DNA from: Myxococcales bacterium
GTDB taxonomy: Bacteria > Myxococcota_A > Polyangia > Polyangiales > Polyangiaceae
NCBI GenBank assembly: GCA_016212965.1
Contig: JACRDA010000276.1
Coordinates: forward strand, 1-64,000
Direction of reading: 5' to 3'
Length of the DNA stretch: 64,000 nucleotides
Positions 17,460-26,005 of this stretch are shown here, in pieces. The first letter of the stretch is position 1. Each line of letters opens with the position of its first letter. Below the pieces are notes generated by a model that saw only the letters and a list, made by a program, of their open reading frames with translations, searched no databases and was not told the origin of the DNA. The position numbers and the translations under genes were made by a program.

Positions 17460-18947
17460 GTGAGCGTGAGCGTGCGGGGAGCCCCCCTCCCCGCCAACGC
17501 TGGTACGCTTGCCCCGCCTCGGCTCCCCCAGGGCGCTCCGTCCGCCGCCGCGCTCGTCGTCTGCGCGGCGGCGTTCGGCGCGGCGTGCGGGCCGGGCAAG
17601 CCGGGCGGCGCTGCCGGGCCGGAGGGTCTGGACGGCGTGCGCGGCGGCGACGGCGTCTTCGCGCCGGTCGCGCCCCCTCGGTCGGGACGAGCGCCCGGGC
17701 CGGCACCTGCGCCGTCCGGCTGCCGGCCGGTGAGCTTTCGCGCCATTCCCGCGGCGCCCAGTCCGCCCGTCGGGACCGCGCAGGGTGAAGACACGCGCGC
17801 GCTCCCCGCGGCGCGCGGCTTCGTCGTGGTGCGGAGCGGCGTCGGCCCGGCGCGCGCGGTCGCGTGGGACGCGGGCACGAACCGCTGGCTCGACGCGGGC
17901 CCGGGGCCGGAGACCTACCGGCGCGGCGACACGGGCCCGATGTCCGACGGGCGCTTCATGCCGGTCGGGCCCGATCACGTGCTCCTCCTGTGGCGCAACG
18001 ACAGCCAGCGCACCGGCCTGCAGGCTGCGCTCGCCGACGTCGCGGCGGGCTCCTTCGCGCCGATCTCGCTCGCGCGCGGTCCGGGCCACGTGGGGGTGGA
18101 GGGCTTCGACACGCACGGCCGGCTCGTCGTCTTCGACAGCCGCAGCCTCGGGGGCGGCTGGCGCTTCGATCCGCGGGCGCGCGTGTGGGCGGCGGTGACC
18201 GCGGACGGCCGACCGGCCGCCACGGGCGCGCCGACCTTGCTCGCGCTCGGCGATCGCGTGCTCGCCTTCGGCGCGGGCGCGAGCGGCGCAGGGGCCGTCG
18301 GCGCGCTCTACGATCCCGAGGCCGACGCCTGGACCGCGATCGCAGCGGGGCCGACCCCCGACGCGGCCTTCGTGACCGCCACGGACGACGCGGCCTTCTG
18401 GTGGAGCCAGGACGCGCCCTTCCATGGCGCCGTCTACGAGCGCAGCACCGATCGCTGGCGCGACGTCGCCTCCGCCGGGGCGCCGCTCGCCCGGCCCGCG
18501 AGCGGTCTCCGGCTCTTCGCGTTCACCGGCTCGCACGTCGTGCAGGCCGAGCAGCACCCGGACAATCACGGAACGCCCCACGATCCGGCCGCCGTGTACG
18601 CGCTCGACGCGGGCAGCTGGCAGCGCGTCGCGATCCCGCCGACCTACGGCGACCCCTTCGCGCTCCCCGACGGGCGCGTCGTGCTCTTCGGGCGCGGCTC
18701 GCCGCAGCCCATCGTGGTCGATCCGCGCTCGGGCCTCGTGTGCACGCCCGACGTGAGCGCCGTCCCGACGCTCGGCAAGACGGCCGCACTGCTCTACGCC
18801 TTCGCCGACGTCGTCGGCGACGAGCTCGTGCTGTGGGGCCGTGCCGACGGCGGAGATGCGGGCCCGGCCTGCCCGCCCGGCGCGCCGTGCCTGCCCGCGA
18901 CGGGCTGGTCGTCCAGCCGCGACGACGGGGTCGCGGTGCGGTTCTAG
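17460..18947 (+). CDS. Kelch-like beta-propeller lipoprotein
   Basis: About 495 aa. A hydrophobic leader (SAAALVVCAAAFGAAC) with lipobox GAAC precedes a Gly/Pro linker. A series of roughly 50-residue units follows, with patterns like AVAWDAGTNRWLDAGPGP, ALYDPEADAWTAIAAGP, AVYERSTDRWRDVASAG and AVYALDAGSWQRVAIPP. These are typical of Kelch/galactose-oxidase-type propellers. The ligand is unknown. The start is uncertain because the 5' end lies in a G-rich tract with several GTGs (17421, 17460, 17472); any gives a signal peptide. Confidence 0.75.
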   Translation: MSVSVRGAPLPANAGTLAPPRLPQGAPSAAALVVCAAAFGAACGPGKPGGAAGPEGLDGVRGGDGVFAPVAPPRSGRAPGPAPAPSGCRPVSFRAIPAAPSPPVGTAQGEDTRALPAARGFVVVRSGVGPARAVAWDAGTNRWLDAGPGPETYRRGDTGPMSDGRFMPVGPDHVLLLWRNDSQRTGLQAALADVAAGSFAPISLARGPGHVGVEGFDTHGRLVVFDSRSLGGGWRFDPRARVWAAVTADGRPAATGAPTLLALGDRVLAFGAGASGAGAVGALYDPEADAWTAIAAGPTPDAAFVTATDDAAFWWSQDAPFHGAVYERSTDRWRDVASAGAPLARPASGLRLFAFTGSHVVQAEQHPDNHGTPHDPAAVYALDAGSWQRVAIPPTYGDPFALPDGRVVLFGRGSPQPIVVDPRSGLVCTPDVSAVPTLGKTAALLYAFADVVGDELVLWGRADGGDAGPACPPGAPCLPATGWSSSRDDGVAVRF

Positions 18948-19069
18948 CGGCCACGAGCGCCGCCGCCTCGGGGCGCCTCGGGGCGCTTCTCGACATGTGA
19001 CCGCGCCTCCGCGCGCTCGTCACAGGAACGCCACGTGCGGCGGCTAGCCTCGTGTGCGGAGGTGAGGCG

Positions 19070-19279
19070 ATGGGAAGTTCCTGGGAGGCCGCGTTGCTGC
19101 AATCCGGAGTCGCAGTCCTCGATCCGACGCCGCCCCCGGGCTACGCGCGCGGCTCGACCGGTGTGCGGGGTGCCGTCGAGGCGCCGACACCGCCGCCGAA
19201 CGACGACGCGCCGGAGCAGTCCACAGCCGGGGGATTGCCTGGGGACACCGTCACGCCGCCGTCACCGGGTGCACGTTGA
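19070..19279 (+). CDS. Possible small Pro-rich protein
   Basis: A 69-codon frame with a strong Shine-Dalgarno (GGAGGTGAGG at 19058-19067, ATG at 19070). It reads MGSSWEAALLQSGVAVLDPT and then becomes Pro/Gly-rich. It overlaps the end of the convergent EAL gene by 29 bases. No domain is recognised. The good ribosome site argues for translation; the low-complexity tail and the overlap argue against. Confidence 0.35.
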   Translation: MGSSWEAALLQSGVAVLDPTPPPGYARGSTGVRGAVEAPTPPPNDDAPEQSTAGGLPGDTVTPPSPGAR

Positions 19280-20033
19280 GCGGGCTCGCGCTCGAGCGCG
19301 TCCGGCGCCAGCGCTTCGCGTACGTCCCGAGCGGTCGCGGCACGCCGAGCAGATAGCCTTGACCGAGACCGACCCGCGCCGCGCGCAGCGCCGCGAGGTC
19401 GGCCTGCGTCTCGATGCCCTCCGCCACGACCCTCATGCCGACGGTGCGCGCGAACCCGGCGAGCGCGCTGCACAGCTGGAAGCGCAAGGCGCTCTCCGCG
19501 ATGCCGCGCACGAGGGACTTGTCGAGCTTGATGATCTCCGGTCCGATCTGCACGAGCGCGCCGAAGGACGCATAGCCGGCACCGAAATCGTCGAGCGCCA
19601 GGCGGAAGCCCTGCGCGCCGCAATGCCGCATCAGCGCCGCGAGCCGTGCGCTCGGCAGCTCGGGGTCGCGCTCGCACAGCTCGAGGACGATGCGCGCCGG
19701 CGGGATTCCAAGGTCGGCGAGCAAGGCCCGGGTGTAACCGGGAACGAGCGCCGGATCGTCGAAGATGCGCGTGTCGACGTTCAGAAAGAACGTCACCCCC
19801 TCCGGAGGCTCGTGGCGCGCGATCTCGCCGAGCGCGAGCGCGCGCAGTCGCCGATCCACCTCGAGCAGGCGCCCGCGCCGGAGCGCCAGGTCGAGGAGCT
19901 CCACGGGGCCGCAGTCGGCCAGCCGCCGATCCACCCGCCCGAGCGCCTCGAAGCCGTACGCGCGCCCATTCTCGAGGTCCACGATGGGCTGGAACACGAC
20001 CGAGAGTCCTGCACTCATCACCTTGTCCAACAT
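19251..20033 (-). CDS. EAL-domain cyclic-di-GMP phosphodiesterase
   Basis: A 260-aa stand-alone EAL protein that should hydrolyse c-di-GMP to pGpG in the cytoplasm. Motifs are FEALGR (E29-A-L31), FLNVDTR, LELCERD, LALDDFGAGYAS, KLDKSLVRG, VVAEGIETQ and GQGYLLGVPRP. The main metal and base residues (E, N, E, DD, K, E, Q) appear present, so it is probably active. There is no GGDEF, PAS or receiver domain. The ATG at 20033 (MLDKVMSAGLSVVFQP) fits the start of the domain; the longer frame upstream is Arg-rich and not family-like. Confidence 0.9.
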   Translation of the reverse strand: MLDKVMSAGLSVVFQPIVDLENGRAYGFEALGRVDRRLADCGPVELLDLALRRGRLLEVDRRLRALALGEIARHEPPEGVTFFLNVDTRIFDDPALVPGYTRALLADLGIPPARIVLELCERDPELPSARLAALMRHCGAQGFRLALDDFGAGYASFGALVQIGPEIIKLDKSLVRGIAESALRFQLCSALAGFARTVGMRVVAEGIETQADLAALRAARVGLGQGYLLGVPRPLGTYAKRWRRTRSSASPLNVHPVTAA

Positions 20034-20220
20034 GCTGGTGCAGCGTAGTCGTGGGTTGCCGCGGGTGTGTCGCGTGCGGGTGACAAGTTCGCGCGCCCCG
20101 CGGCGCCGGCGAGCGAGCCCGCGCGATCCCACGTGCCACGGGTCTGGTGACGGCCATGACACCCAATGTTCGACGAACCGCCACGCGCGCGTCACCGAGT
20201 TGCGCAAAGCTCGGGCCTGA

Positions 20221-21522
20221 ATGAAACGTTCACGCGTGCGCGTACGGTGGCTGGCACTCGGCGCCCTTGGCTGCGTCCTCGGCCGGGCGGCGCCGGCCCG
20301 CGCCGAGATACGCGTGGCCGAGGAGGCTGCCGACGAAGGCCCCGAGCCCGAGCGCTACCTCGACATCGGGGCCTGGGCACAACCGGGCATCATCTGGCGG
20401 CAGAACGACGAGAACGCGACGCTCGACGACGACGGCTTCTGGTTACAGCGCGCGCGCCTCGGGACGAGCTTCAAGGCCCAGCACTTCTTCTTCGGCAAGC
20501 TCGAGCTCGACCTCACCCCGACGCCCGGACTCGGGGACGCCTACATCGATGGGCGCTTTCACCCGGCCATCTACCTGCGGCTCGGGCAATTCCAGGTTCC
20601 GTTCCTCAAGACCTTCCAGTTCAACGAGCTCAACCTCGCGTTCATCGATCGCACCATCTACACGCCGCTCGGGCAGGACCGCCCCTATCTGCGCTACCTG
20701 TCGCCCCGCGACATCGGCGTCATGGCCGGGGGGCGCGTGGGCGGAAGCGACGATCCCGACGAGCCGATGCCCGCATTCGACTACCGGGCCGGCGCCTTTC
20801 TCGGTCGCGGACCGAACCAGACACGAAACGACGACGACGCCTTCCTCTACACCGCGCGTGTGCAGCTTCACGCGCTCGGCGTGCCGGACGGCGAGCTCGC
20901 CGAGAACGACATCGCGCGCAACGTCCTGCCGCGGGTGGCGGTGGGCGGCGGCGTCTACACGAACTGCGACGACCGCGGGCAGTGGAATCGCGGATTCACC
21001 GTCGACGGCGAGGTGCGCTACCAGGGCCTCTACGCGAGCACGAGCTTCGTGTGGTTCAAGAACGGCGCGTCGAGCGGTCTCGGCAACACGCTCGGCTACG
21101 GGGACGCGTGCAAGGGCGTCGCGGGCGCGCCGGATCACATCGCGAGCGGGTTCGGCGTGCAGCTCCAGTACGTGTTGCCGCGGGAGTGGACCGACAGTCA
21201 TGCGATCGAGGTCCTGACTCGCTACGACTCGGTGGAGCCCAACGGCGTCTGCGACCTCGGCACCGGACAATGCGCCCCGTTCGGCGGAGACGCGAGCACG
21301 CCAGGCTACGCGGCGCCCCCGAACTACGGCGATTCGGACAACGCGCCGAGCCGCTACCGCCTCACGTTCGGGGTGAACTACCTGCCCACCTCGGAGCCGA
21401 CGCTGCGCTTGTCCGTGAACTACCAGCTGAAGCGCGAGCGCGAGAACGTCGTCACGGCCGCCGGCACGGTCCAGGGCCTGAAGGACGACGTGTTCTGGAT
21501 GCAGCTCACGGCAGGCATTTGA
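20221..21522 (+). CDS. OprO/OprP-type phosphate-selective porin
   Basis: A 433-aa outer-membrane beta-barrel of the phosphate-selective porin O/P family. The signal peptide is of type I (LALGALGCVLGRAAPARA, cut before EIRV). Family features are IGAWAQPGIIW, FWLQRARLGTSFK, KLELDLTP, LRLGQFQVPFLKTF, LGQDRPYLRYLSPRDIG and strands ending FGVNYLPT and LSVNYQLKRE. It should let phosphate or similar anions cross the outer membrane. A purple acid phosphatase gene starts 16 bases downstream, which supports a phosphate-scavenging operon. I found no clear PHO box upstream. Confidence 0.87.
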   Translation: MKRSRVRVRWLALGALGCVLGRAAPARAEIRVAEEAADEGPEPERYLDIGAWAQPGIIWRQNDENATLDDDGFWLQRARLGTSFKAQHFFFGKLELDLTPTPGLGDAYIDGRFHPAIYLRLGQFQVPFLKTFQFNELNLAFIDRTIYTPLGQDRPYLRYLSPRDIGVMAGGRVGGSDDPDEPMPAFDYRAGAFLGRGPNQTRNDDDAFLYTARVQLHALGVPDGELAENDIARNVLPRVAVGGGVYTNCDDRGQWNRGFTVDGEVRYQGLYASTSFVWFKNGASSGLGNTLGYGDACKGVAGAPDHIASGFGVQLQYVLPREWTDSHAIEVLTRYDSVEPNGVCDLGTGQCAPFGGDASTPGYAAPPNYGDSDNAPSRYRLTFGVNYLPTSEPTLRLSVNYQLKRERENVVTAAGTVQGLKDDVFWMQLTAGI

Positions 21523-21538
21523 CCTTGGCGAGGATGGG

Positions 21539-22984
21539 ATGAACCGAATCATGACGTTGGTGGGCGTGGCGGGGCTCGGCCTCGTGGCGGTGGCGGTGGG
21601 GTGCGAGACCACCGGGCTCGTCGGTGGCGGTGCCGGCGGCGCGCTGGCCGCCAGCGAGGGCGCCGGCTGTCTCGACGCCCCACCTGCCGGCCTGCCCTAC
21701 CAGCCGGGCTGCTGCGATCACACGGTGTACGTACCCGACGGCGTCGAGGCCGGGTTCTCGAGCGCCGTGCTCGGCGCCAACCCCATACCCGACCACGTTC
21801 ATGCGAGCTGGGCCGGCCCGACGCCGAGCAGCTTCGCGGTCAACTGGCGCACGGACAACGGTACGCTCGCCACCGAGCTCCTGTACGGCACGAGCGAGGC
21901 CGACGTGCAGGCGGCGAGCGCACCGGGCGGCACGGTCAAGCGCGTCACCGGGCACCACATGCTGTACGGCTCGCTTCTCGACGGCGCACAGCGCACGCGC
22001 GTTCACGAGGTCCACGTGTGTGGCCTCGATGCCTCGAAGGTCTACTACTACAAGGTGGGCGGTCCGGGCGCGTGGAGCCCGGTGTACGACTTCGCGACCG
22101 GGCCCGCGATCGGCGCCACCGAGTCGTTCAAGTTCGCGGTCACGGGCGACTCGCGCGACGACCCCACCACGTGGGCGGAGGTGCAGCAGGCCGTGGCAGC
22201 ACAGGCGATCGACTTCCAGCTCTTCAGCGGCGACGCCGTCGTCATTGGGCAGAACCAGGCCGAGTGGAACGGGTTCTTCGCCGCCTCGAGCGGCGGGTTC
22301 AGCACGGAGGGGCTCTTCGCGACGAGCGCCTTCATGGTGGTCAACGGCAACCACGACGCCCTGTCCGTCAACTACGTGGCGCAGTTCGCCATGCCGCAGG
22401 ACGTATCGCCCGGCGAGCTCGCGCAGGGCGAGGAGTGGTACTCCTTCGACTACGGCAACGCGCACTTCGTGGCTCTCAACGACACGCCGGCAGCCACCGC
22501 CACCGGCCAGCCGCAGGTAGACTGGCTGCGCGCGGATCTGGCGGCGGTCGACCGCCAGAAGACTCCCTGGATCTTCGCGATGCACCACCGGCCCACGTAC
22601 TCGTGCGGCGGCTCGCACGGCTCGGACGTGGCCTTGCGCAGCGTGTACCAGCCGATCTTCGACCAGTACCGGGTGGACGTCGTGTTCTCCGGGCACGACC
22701 ATTTCTACGAGCGCTCCGTGCCCATTCGCGGCATGCAGGGTACCGAGGGACAGATCGCCGCCTCGGGCCCCAACGCGGTCCCGGTGTCCGAGAGCGGTAC
22801 GCTCTACGTGGTCGCCGCGGGCGCCGGCGCGCCGCTCTACGGTGTCGACACGAGCTGCTACTTCGTGCACACGGGCGAGAGCGAGCGCAACTTCGTCATC
22901 GTGACCGTCCAGGACCGCACGCTGCAGTACCGGGCGCTTCGCCTCAATGGCACGCTGCTTGACCAGTTCGATTACACGAAGTAA
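21539..22984 (+). CDS. Purple acid phosphatase-type lipoprotein
   Basis: A 481-aa exported metallophosphatase. Its lipoprotein signal is MNRIMTLVGVAGLGLVAVAV with Cys 22. An N-terminal fibronectin-like domain (about 80-200; VNWRTDNGTLATELLYG, VYYYKVGG) typical of purple acid phosphatases precedes the calcineurin-like catalytic domain. Metal ligands are seen in GDSRDD, SGDAV, NGNHD, AMHHRP and SGHDHFYER. It would release phosphate from esters at the cell surface, feeding the porin encoded 16 bases upstream. The closing segment is a short beta domain. Family and activity class are clear; the substrate is not. Confidence 0.9.
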   Translation: MNRIMTLVGVAGLGLVAVAVGCETTGLVGGGAGGALAASEGAGCLDAPPAGLPYQPGCCDHTVYVPDGVEAGFSSAVLGANPIPDHVHASWAGPTPSSFAVNWRTDNGTLATELLYGTSEADVQAASAPGGTVKRVTGHHMLYGSLLDGAQRTRVHEVHVCGLDASKVYYYKVGGPGAWSPVYDFATGPAIGATESFKFAVTGDSRDDPTTWAEVQQAVAAQAIDFQLFSGDAVVIGQNQAEWNGFFAASSGGFSTEGLFATSAFMVVNGNHDALSVNYVAQFAMPQDVSPGELAQGEEWYSFDYGNAHFVALNDTPAATATGQPQVDWLRADLAAVDRQKTPWIFAMHHRPTYSCGGSHGSDVALRSVYQPIFDQYRVDVVFSGHDHFYERSVPIRGMQGTEGQIAASGPNAVPVSESGTLYVVAAGAGAPLYGVDTSCYFVHTGESERNFVIVTVQDRTLQYRALRLNGTLLDQFDYTK

Positions 22985-24047
22985 CCGGGGGCCCTGGCGC
23001 CAGCGTTCTCGTGGTCGTCGAGCGGTCCGGCGCGGGGTGGTGCTCGTGGTGCTCGCGCTCGCGACCCTGGCGAGCGGCCCCGGCGCAGGCACGAGCGCCG
23101 CGGGCGATCGTGCCGAGGAGCAGCAGGTGCTGCTGTCGCGCGCGGCGGAGGCCGAGCTCGGCCACGGCTGGGTTGCGGCAGGCGCGCTTTATCGGCAGGC
23201 CGAGGCGGTGCTGCCCGAGAGCCGGCTCGCGCGCCGCGCGCGGGCACGGCTCGAATGGCTCGCCGCCCACGCGGAGGGCGATTTCGCGCCGTTGACGGCG
23301 CTTGCCAGCGCGATGGCCGCCGAGCCGACGCACGCCGTGCTCGCCGACCTGGAGCGTGCGGTCGAGGGCTTCCCCGACGGGCGCGTCCGCCGCGAGGCGC
23401 TCGCGTTTCTCGGCGACACGTACCTCCGGCGGCTCTCGGACCCGGTGCGGGCGCTCGCGGCCTACCGGCGGCTGGCGGAGCTCTCCGACGTGACCGAAGG
23501 CGAACGACAGCTCGCCGTGTCGGGTGCGGCGCTCGCCGCGCTCGCGCTCGGCGAGCCCGCTCGGTCGGTGGCGCTGCTCGACGAAGCGGGGCTGACGCGT
23601 CGACCCGAACACGCCCTGGCGCTGGCCGAGCGCTGGGCGGAGGTTGGCGCGCCCTTTTGCTACGCGCTGCTCGGGCTGTTCTGCGCGACGACCTTCGTCT
23701 TCGCGGGGCGGTATGCGCTCGGAAGGGCGGCGCTCCGGCGTGCGTTCGCGCCGGGACGGCTCGCCGTCGCGGCCTACGCGCTCGCTGCGCCGGTGGCGTT
23801 GCTGCTGCTCTACGACGACGACTCCGGCTACGAGTGGCGGCTTGCGCTCGTGCTCGGGGCGGCGGGGCTCGTGGTCGCCACGAGCGCGCTCGGCGCCGAG
23901 GGCGCCCTGCGTCGTGGCTGGAGCGCTCGGCGTCGGGCGGTGCTCGGCGCGGCATCGTCCCTGGCCGTGTGCGCCGCAGCCTTGCTCGCGGTTCATCACA
24001 CCGGCTGGCTGTTCAGGCTGATCAAGGCCGCGGGAGAGCGGCCGTGA
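22947..24047 (+). CDS. Membrane-anchored TPR-like protein
   Basis: About 366 aa if the overlapping ATG at 22947 is used; a GTG at 23037 would drop a 30-residue Arg-rich leader. A hydrophobic segment (VVLVVLALATLASG) is followed by a helical-repeat region (about 55-220; AAGALYRQAEAVLPESRLAR, GDTYLRRLSDPVRALAAYRR) that looks like TPRs. Four hydrophobic helices follow. It overlaps the phosphatase gene and its stop overlaps the next start (GTGA), so it belongs to the porin-phosphatase operon. No specific function can be given. Confidence 0.72.
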   Translation: MARCLTSSITRSNRGPWRQRSRGRRAVRRGVVLVVLALATLASGPGAGTSAAGDRAEEQQVLLSRAAEAELGHGWVAAGALYRQAEAVLPESRLARRARARLEWLAAHAEGDFAPLTALASAMAAEPTHAVLADLERAVEGFPDGRVRREALAFLGDTYLRRLSDPVRALAAYRRLAELSDVTEGERQLAVSGAALAALALGEPARSVALLDEAGLTRRPEHALALAERWAEVGAPFCYALLGLFCATTFVFAGRYALGRAALRRAFAPGRLAVAAYALAAPVALLLLYDDDSGYEWRLALVLGAAGLVVATSALGAEGALRRGWSARRRAVLGAASSLAVCAAALLAVHHTGWLFRLIKAAGERP

Positions 24048-24523
24048 TCCACTTCTTGCTCGCGTTCGGCGTGCTCGCCGCCATGGGGCTCGCCGCCCTC
24101 GCTTGGCTGCCTGCCACCCCGCGCCGCGAGGCGCGCGAGGCACGCGACGCGCACGACCCTGCCCCGACGAAGACCGCCTCCGCGGGCGAGGCGGGCTGGC
24201 GTCGCTCCTCGGCTGCGGGCGCGCTCGCCTTCGGTCTCGGCGCGTCCGCGAGCTACATGCTGCTGCGCGCGCTCGAGCGGGTGCGGGACGGCGCCCTGTC
24301 CCCCGGGCTCGTGCTGCGGGCGAGTCACGTGGGCTTCGTGTGGCGGACGGCGGTCGCCCTGTGGCTCGGAGGGCTCGTGGCGCTCGTGGTGCAGGCGCTC
24401 GCGGCACGATCGCCCGCTCCACTCGGGGCGCCGAGCGCCGGAGCAACGGGCGAGCGCCGCTGGCACCTCGCCACCGCCCTCGGTGTGCTCGTCCTCGGTG
24501 TCGCCGCGTGGTGGCTGGCATGA
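24044..24523 (+). CDS. Four-helix membrane protein, hypothetical
   Basis: A 159-aa integral membrane protein. GTG at 24044 overlaps the stop of the upstream gene, indicating coupling. Hydrophobic segments are FLLAFGVLAAMGLAALAWL, AAGALAFGLGASASYMLL, AVALWLGGLVALVVQALA and ATALGVLVLGVAAWWLA. A charged loop follows the first. No domain is recognised. It is probably a partner of the flanking membrane proteins. Confidence 0.7.
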   Translation: MIHFLLAFGVLAAMGLAALAWLPATPRREAREARDAHDPAPTKTASAGEAGWRRSSAAGALAFGLGASASYMLLRALERVRDGALSPGLVLRASHVGFVWRTAVALWLGGLVALVVQALAARSPAPLGAPSAGATGERRWHLATALGVLVLGVAAWWLA

Positions 24524-24545
24524 GCAGGGCGGGAGGACCCGGAGC

Positions 24546-24989
24546 GTGAGCGCTCTCGCGCTCCTCGAGGGCGTGCATGGCCACTTCGGCGTCCTCGCGG
24601 CCGCGGTGCTTGCGCATCCCGCGATCCGCCTCCGCCGCGGCGCGCCGCTCTCGAACGGGGCGCGCTGGGCGAGCTCGGGTGCGGGCCTCCTCGTTGCGGC
24701 GGCGTTCGCGACGGGCCTGTGGATCTACCCGCGCTACGTCGCGCTCGTGCGGCCGCGCCTGTTCGGCGTGAGCGAGCGCGCCGCGCTGCTCTTCGAGACC
24801 AAGGAGCACCTCGCGCTCATGACCGTCGCGACCGCGCTCGGCGCCGTGGCCTGCGTGTGGCTGGCGCGGCGCGAGGACCGCGACCTGCGCCGCGGCGCGG
24901 CGCTGCTCTTCGCGCTGAGCTCGGCGCTCTGTCTCACGGTCGTGGCGCTCGGCACGTACATCGCCTCGGTGCAGACGTTTGCTCGGTAA
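24546..24989 (+). CDS. Four-helix membrane protein, hypothetical
   Basis: A 147-aa membrane protein starting at GTG 24546 with GGGAGGA about 11 bases upstream. It has His residues in a short N-terminal segment (LLEGVHGHFG) and again near KEHLALMTVA. Hydrophobic stretches are GVLAAAVLAH, GAGLLVAAAFATGLWI, ALMTVATALGAVACVWLA and LLFALSSALCLTVVALGTY. The paired histidines and four helices recall small haem-binding membrane proteins, but this is speculation. It is the last gene of the operon that starts with the porin. Confidence 0.7.
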   Translation: MSALALLEGVHGHFGVLAAAVLAHPAIRLRRGAPLSNGARWASSGAGLLVAAAFATGLWIYPRYVALVRPRLFGVSERAALLFETKEHLALMTVATALGAVACVWLARREDRDLRRGAALLFALSSALCLTVVALGTYIASVQTFAR

Positions 24990-25066
24990 CGCCGGCGGAG
25001 TGTTCGGTACGGCGTGCGTGGGTCGCGAGCACCGGGCTCCAATGCGGAACGGGCGCGTGTAGCCCA

Positions 25067-25897
25067 TCACGCCGCGGCGATCCCGAGCTCGACGACGGGC
25101 ACGAGGCCGTCCACCGTCACGTCGTAGACGCGAAACGCGTCGCCCCGGTCGACCACGGCGGGTGCGCCGAGCACGCGCGCGCACCCACCGCGCGGCTCGC
25201 GGTCGACGCTGCGGTGGAGGTGGCCGTGCAGGAACTGCACTTGGTCGAGCGGCTGCGCGAGGGCCGCAAGCTCCTCGCAGCCGATGAGGCCGTCCAGGCG
25301 GTGCAGGATCGGTGCGAGCGCGAACGGTGGGTGGTGCAGCACGACCGCCACGGGCAGCCGCGTCAGGCCCGGGTCGTGGAGCAGCCGGCGGAGCCCTTCC
25401 ACGATGGCGTCGGTCACGAAGCCGGCCGAGCGCATCACCGACTGGGGTCGGGTGACGTCGATCGGTACCAGGCGAACCGACCCGAGGTCGACGCATGCCC
25501 CGACGCCCGTCGGCATGGGTCGCATCCACGGTGCGAGCGGCCCGGCGAGCGCGGTCGCCCATTCCTCGGGCCCCGCGTAGCGGTCGTGGTTGCCCGGCAC
25601 CAGCGTCACGGCCTCGGGCCCGAAGCCGGAGCTCGCGAGCACGTCCGCCAGCACCTGGAGCTCGGATGCGAGCCCAAGCTCGGAGAGATCGCCGCTCAGG
25701 ACGAGGTGCTCCGCGCCGAGGGCGCGCGCGTCGCGCATCGCGGCGAGCGCCTTCGCGGCCCGGGCCTCGGGATCGAGCGGCCGGCCGAGGCTCACGAAAC
25801 CGCGGCGCACCGTGTTGCCGGCGCTCACGCCGCGGTTGGCGAACGACAGCAGGTGGAGGTCGGACAGGTGTGCAATGCGTCGGACACAGCTCGTCAT
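25067..25897 (-). CDS. CpdA-like metallophosphoesterase
   Basis: A 276-aa cytoplasmic calcineurin-like phosphoesterase, resembling class III cAMP phosphodiesterases. Motifs in order are AHLSDLHLL, LSGDLSELG, LVPGNHDRY, VLHHPPFAL and FLHGHLHRS. All metal-ligand blocks (D-X-H, GD, GNHD, H, GHxH) are present, so it should be active. The ATG at 25897 (MTSCVRRIAHLSDLH) places the first motif close to the N-terminus, as is usual; a second ATG ten codons upstream is possible. The gene is monocistronic, and its stop faces the end of the operon upstream. Confidence 0.85.
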   Translation of the reverse strand: MTSCVRRIAHLSDLHLLSFANRGVSAGNTVRRGFVSLGRPLDPEARAAKALAAMRDARALGAEHLVLSGDLSELGLASELQVLADVLASSGFGPEAVTLVPGNHDRYAGPEEWATALAGPLAPWMRPMPTGVGACVDLGSVRLVPIDVTRPQSVMRSAGFVTDAIVEGLRRLLHDPGLTRLPVAVVLHHPPFALAPILHRLDGLIGCEELAALAQPLDQVQFLHGHLHRSVDREPRGGCARVLGAPAVVDRGDAFRVYDVTVDGLVPVVELGIAAA

Positions 25898-26005
25898 GCT
25901 CGGAATAGAGCGCAGCCATGCCAACAACCCGCGGCGGCAAGGCGAACAATGCGTGACATCGCGCCAGCGGCGGTAGCGCGTCTCCGGCGCGCCGTGCGCT
26001 CCTGA

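Noticed and set aside
20151-20220. A possible PHO box upstream of the phosphate porin
   Set aside because: CGTCACC and a TGTCAT-like word occur, but not at 11-base spacing or on the same strand, so they do not meet the pattern seen before phoB.
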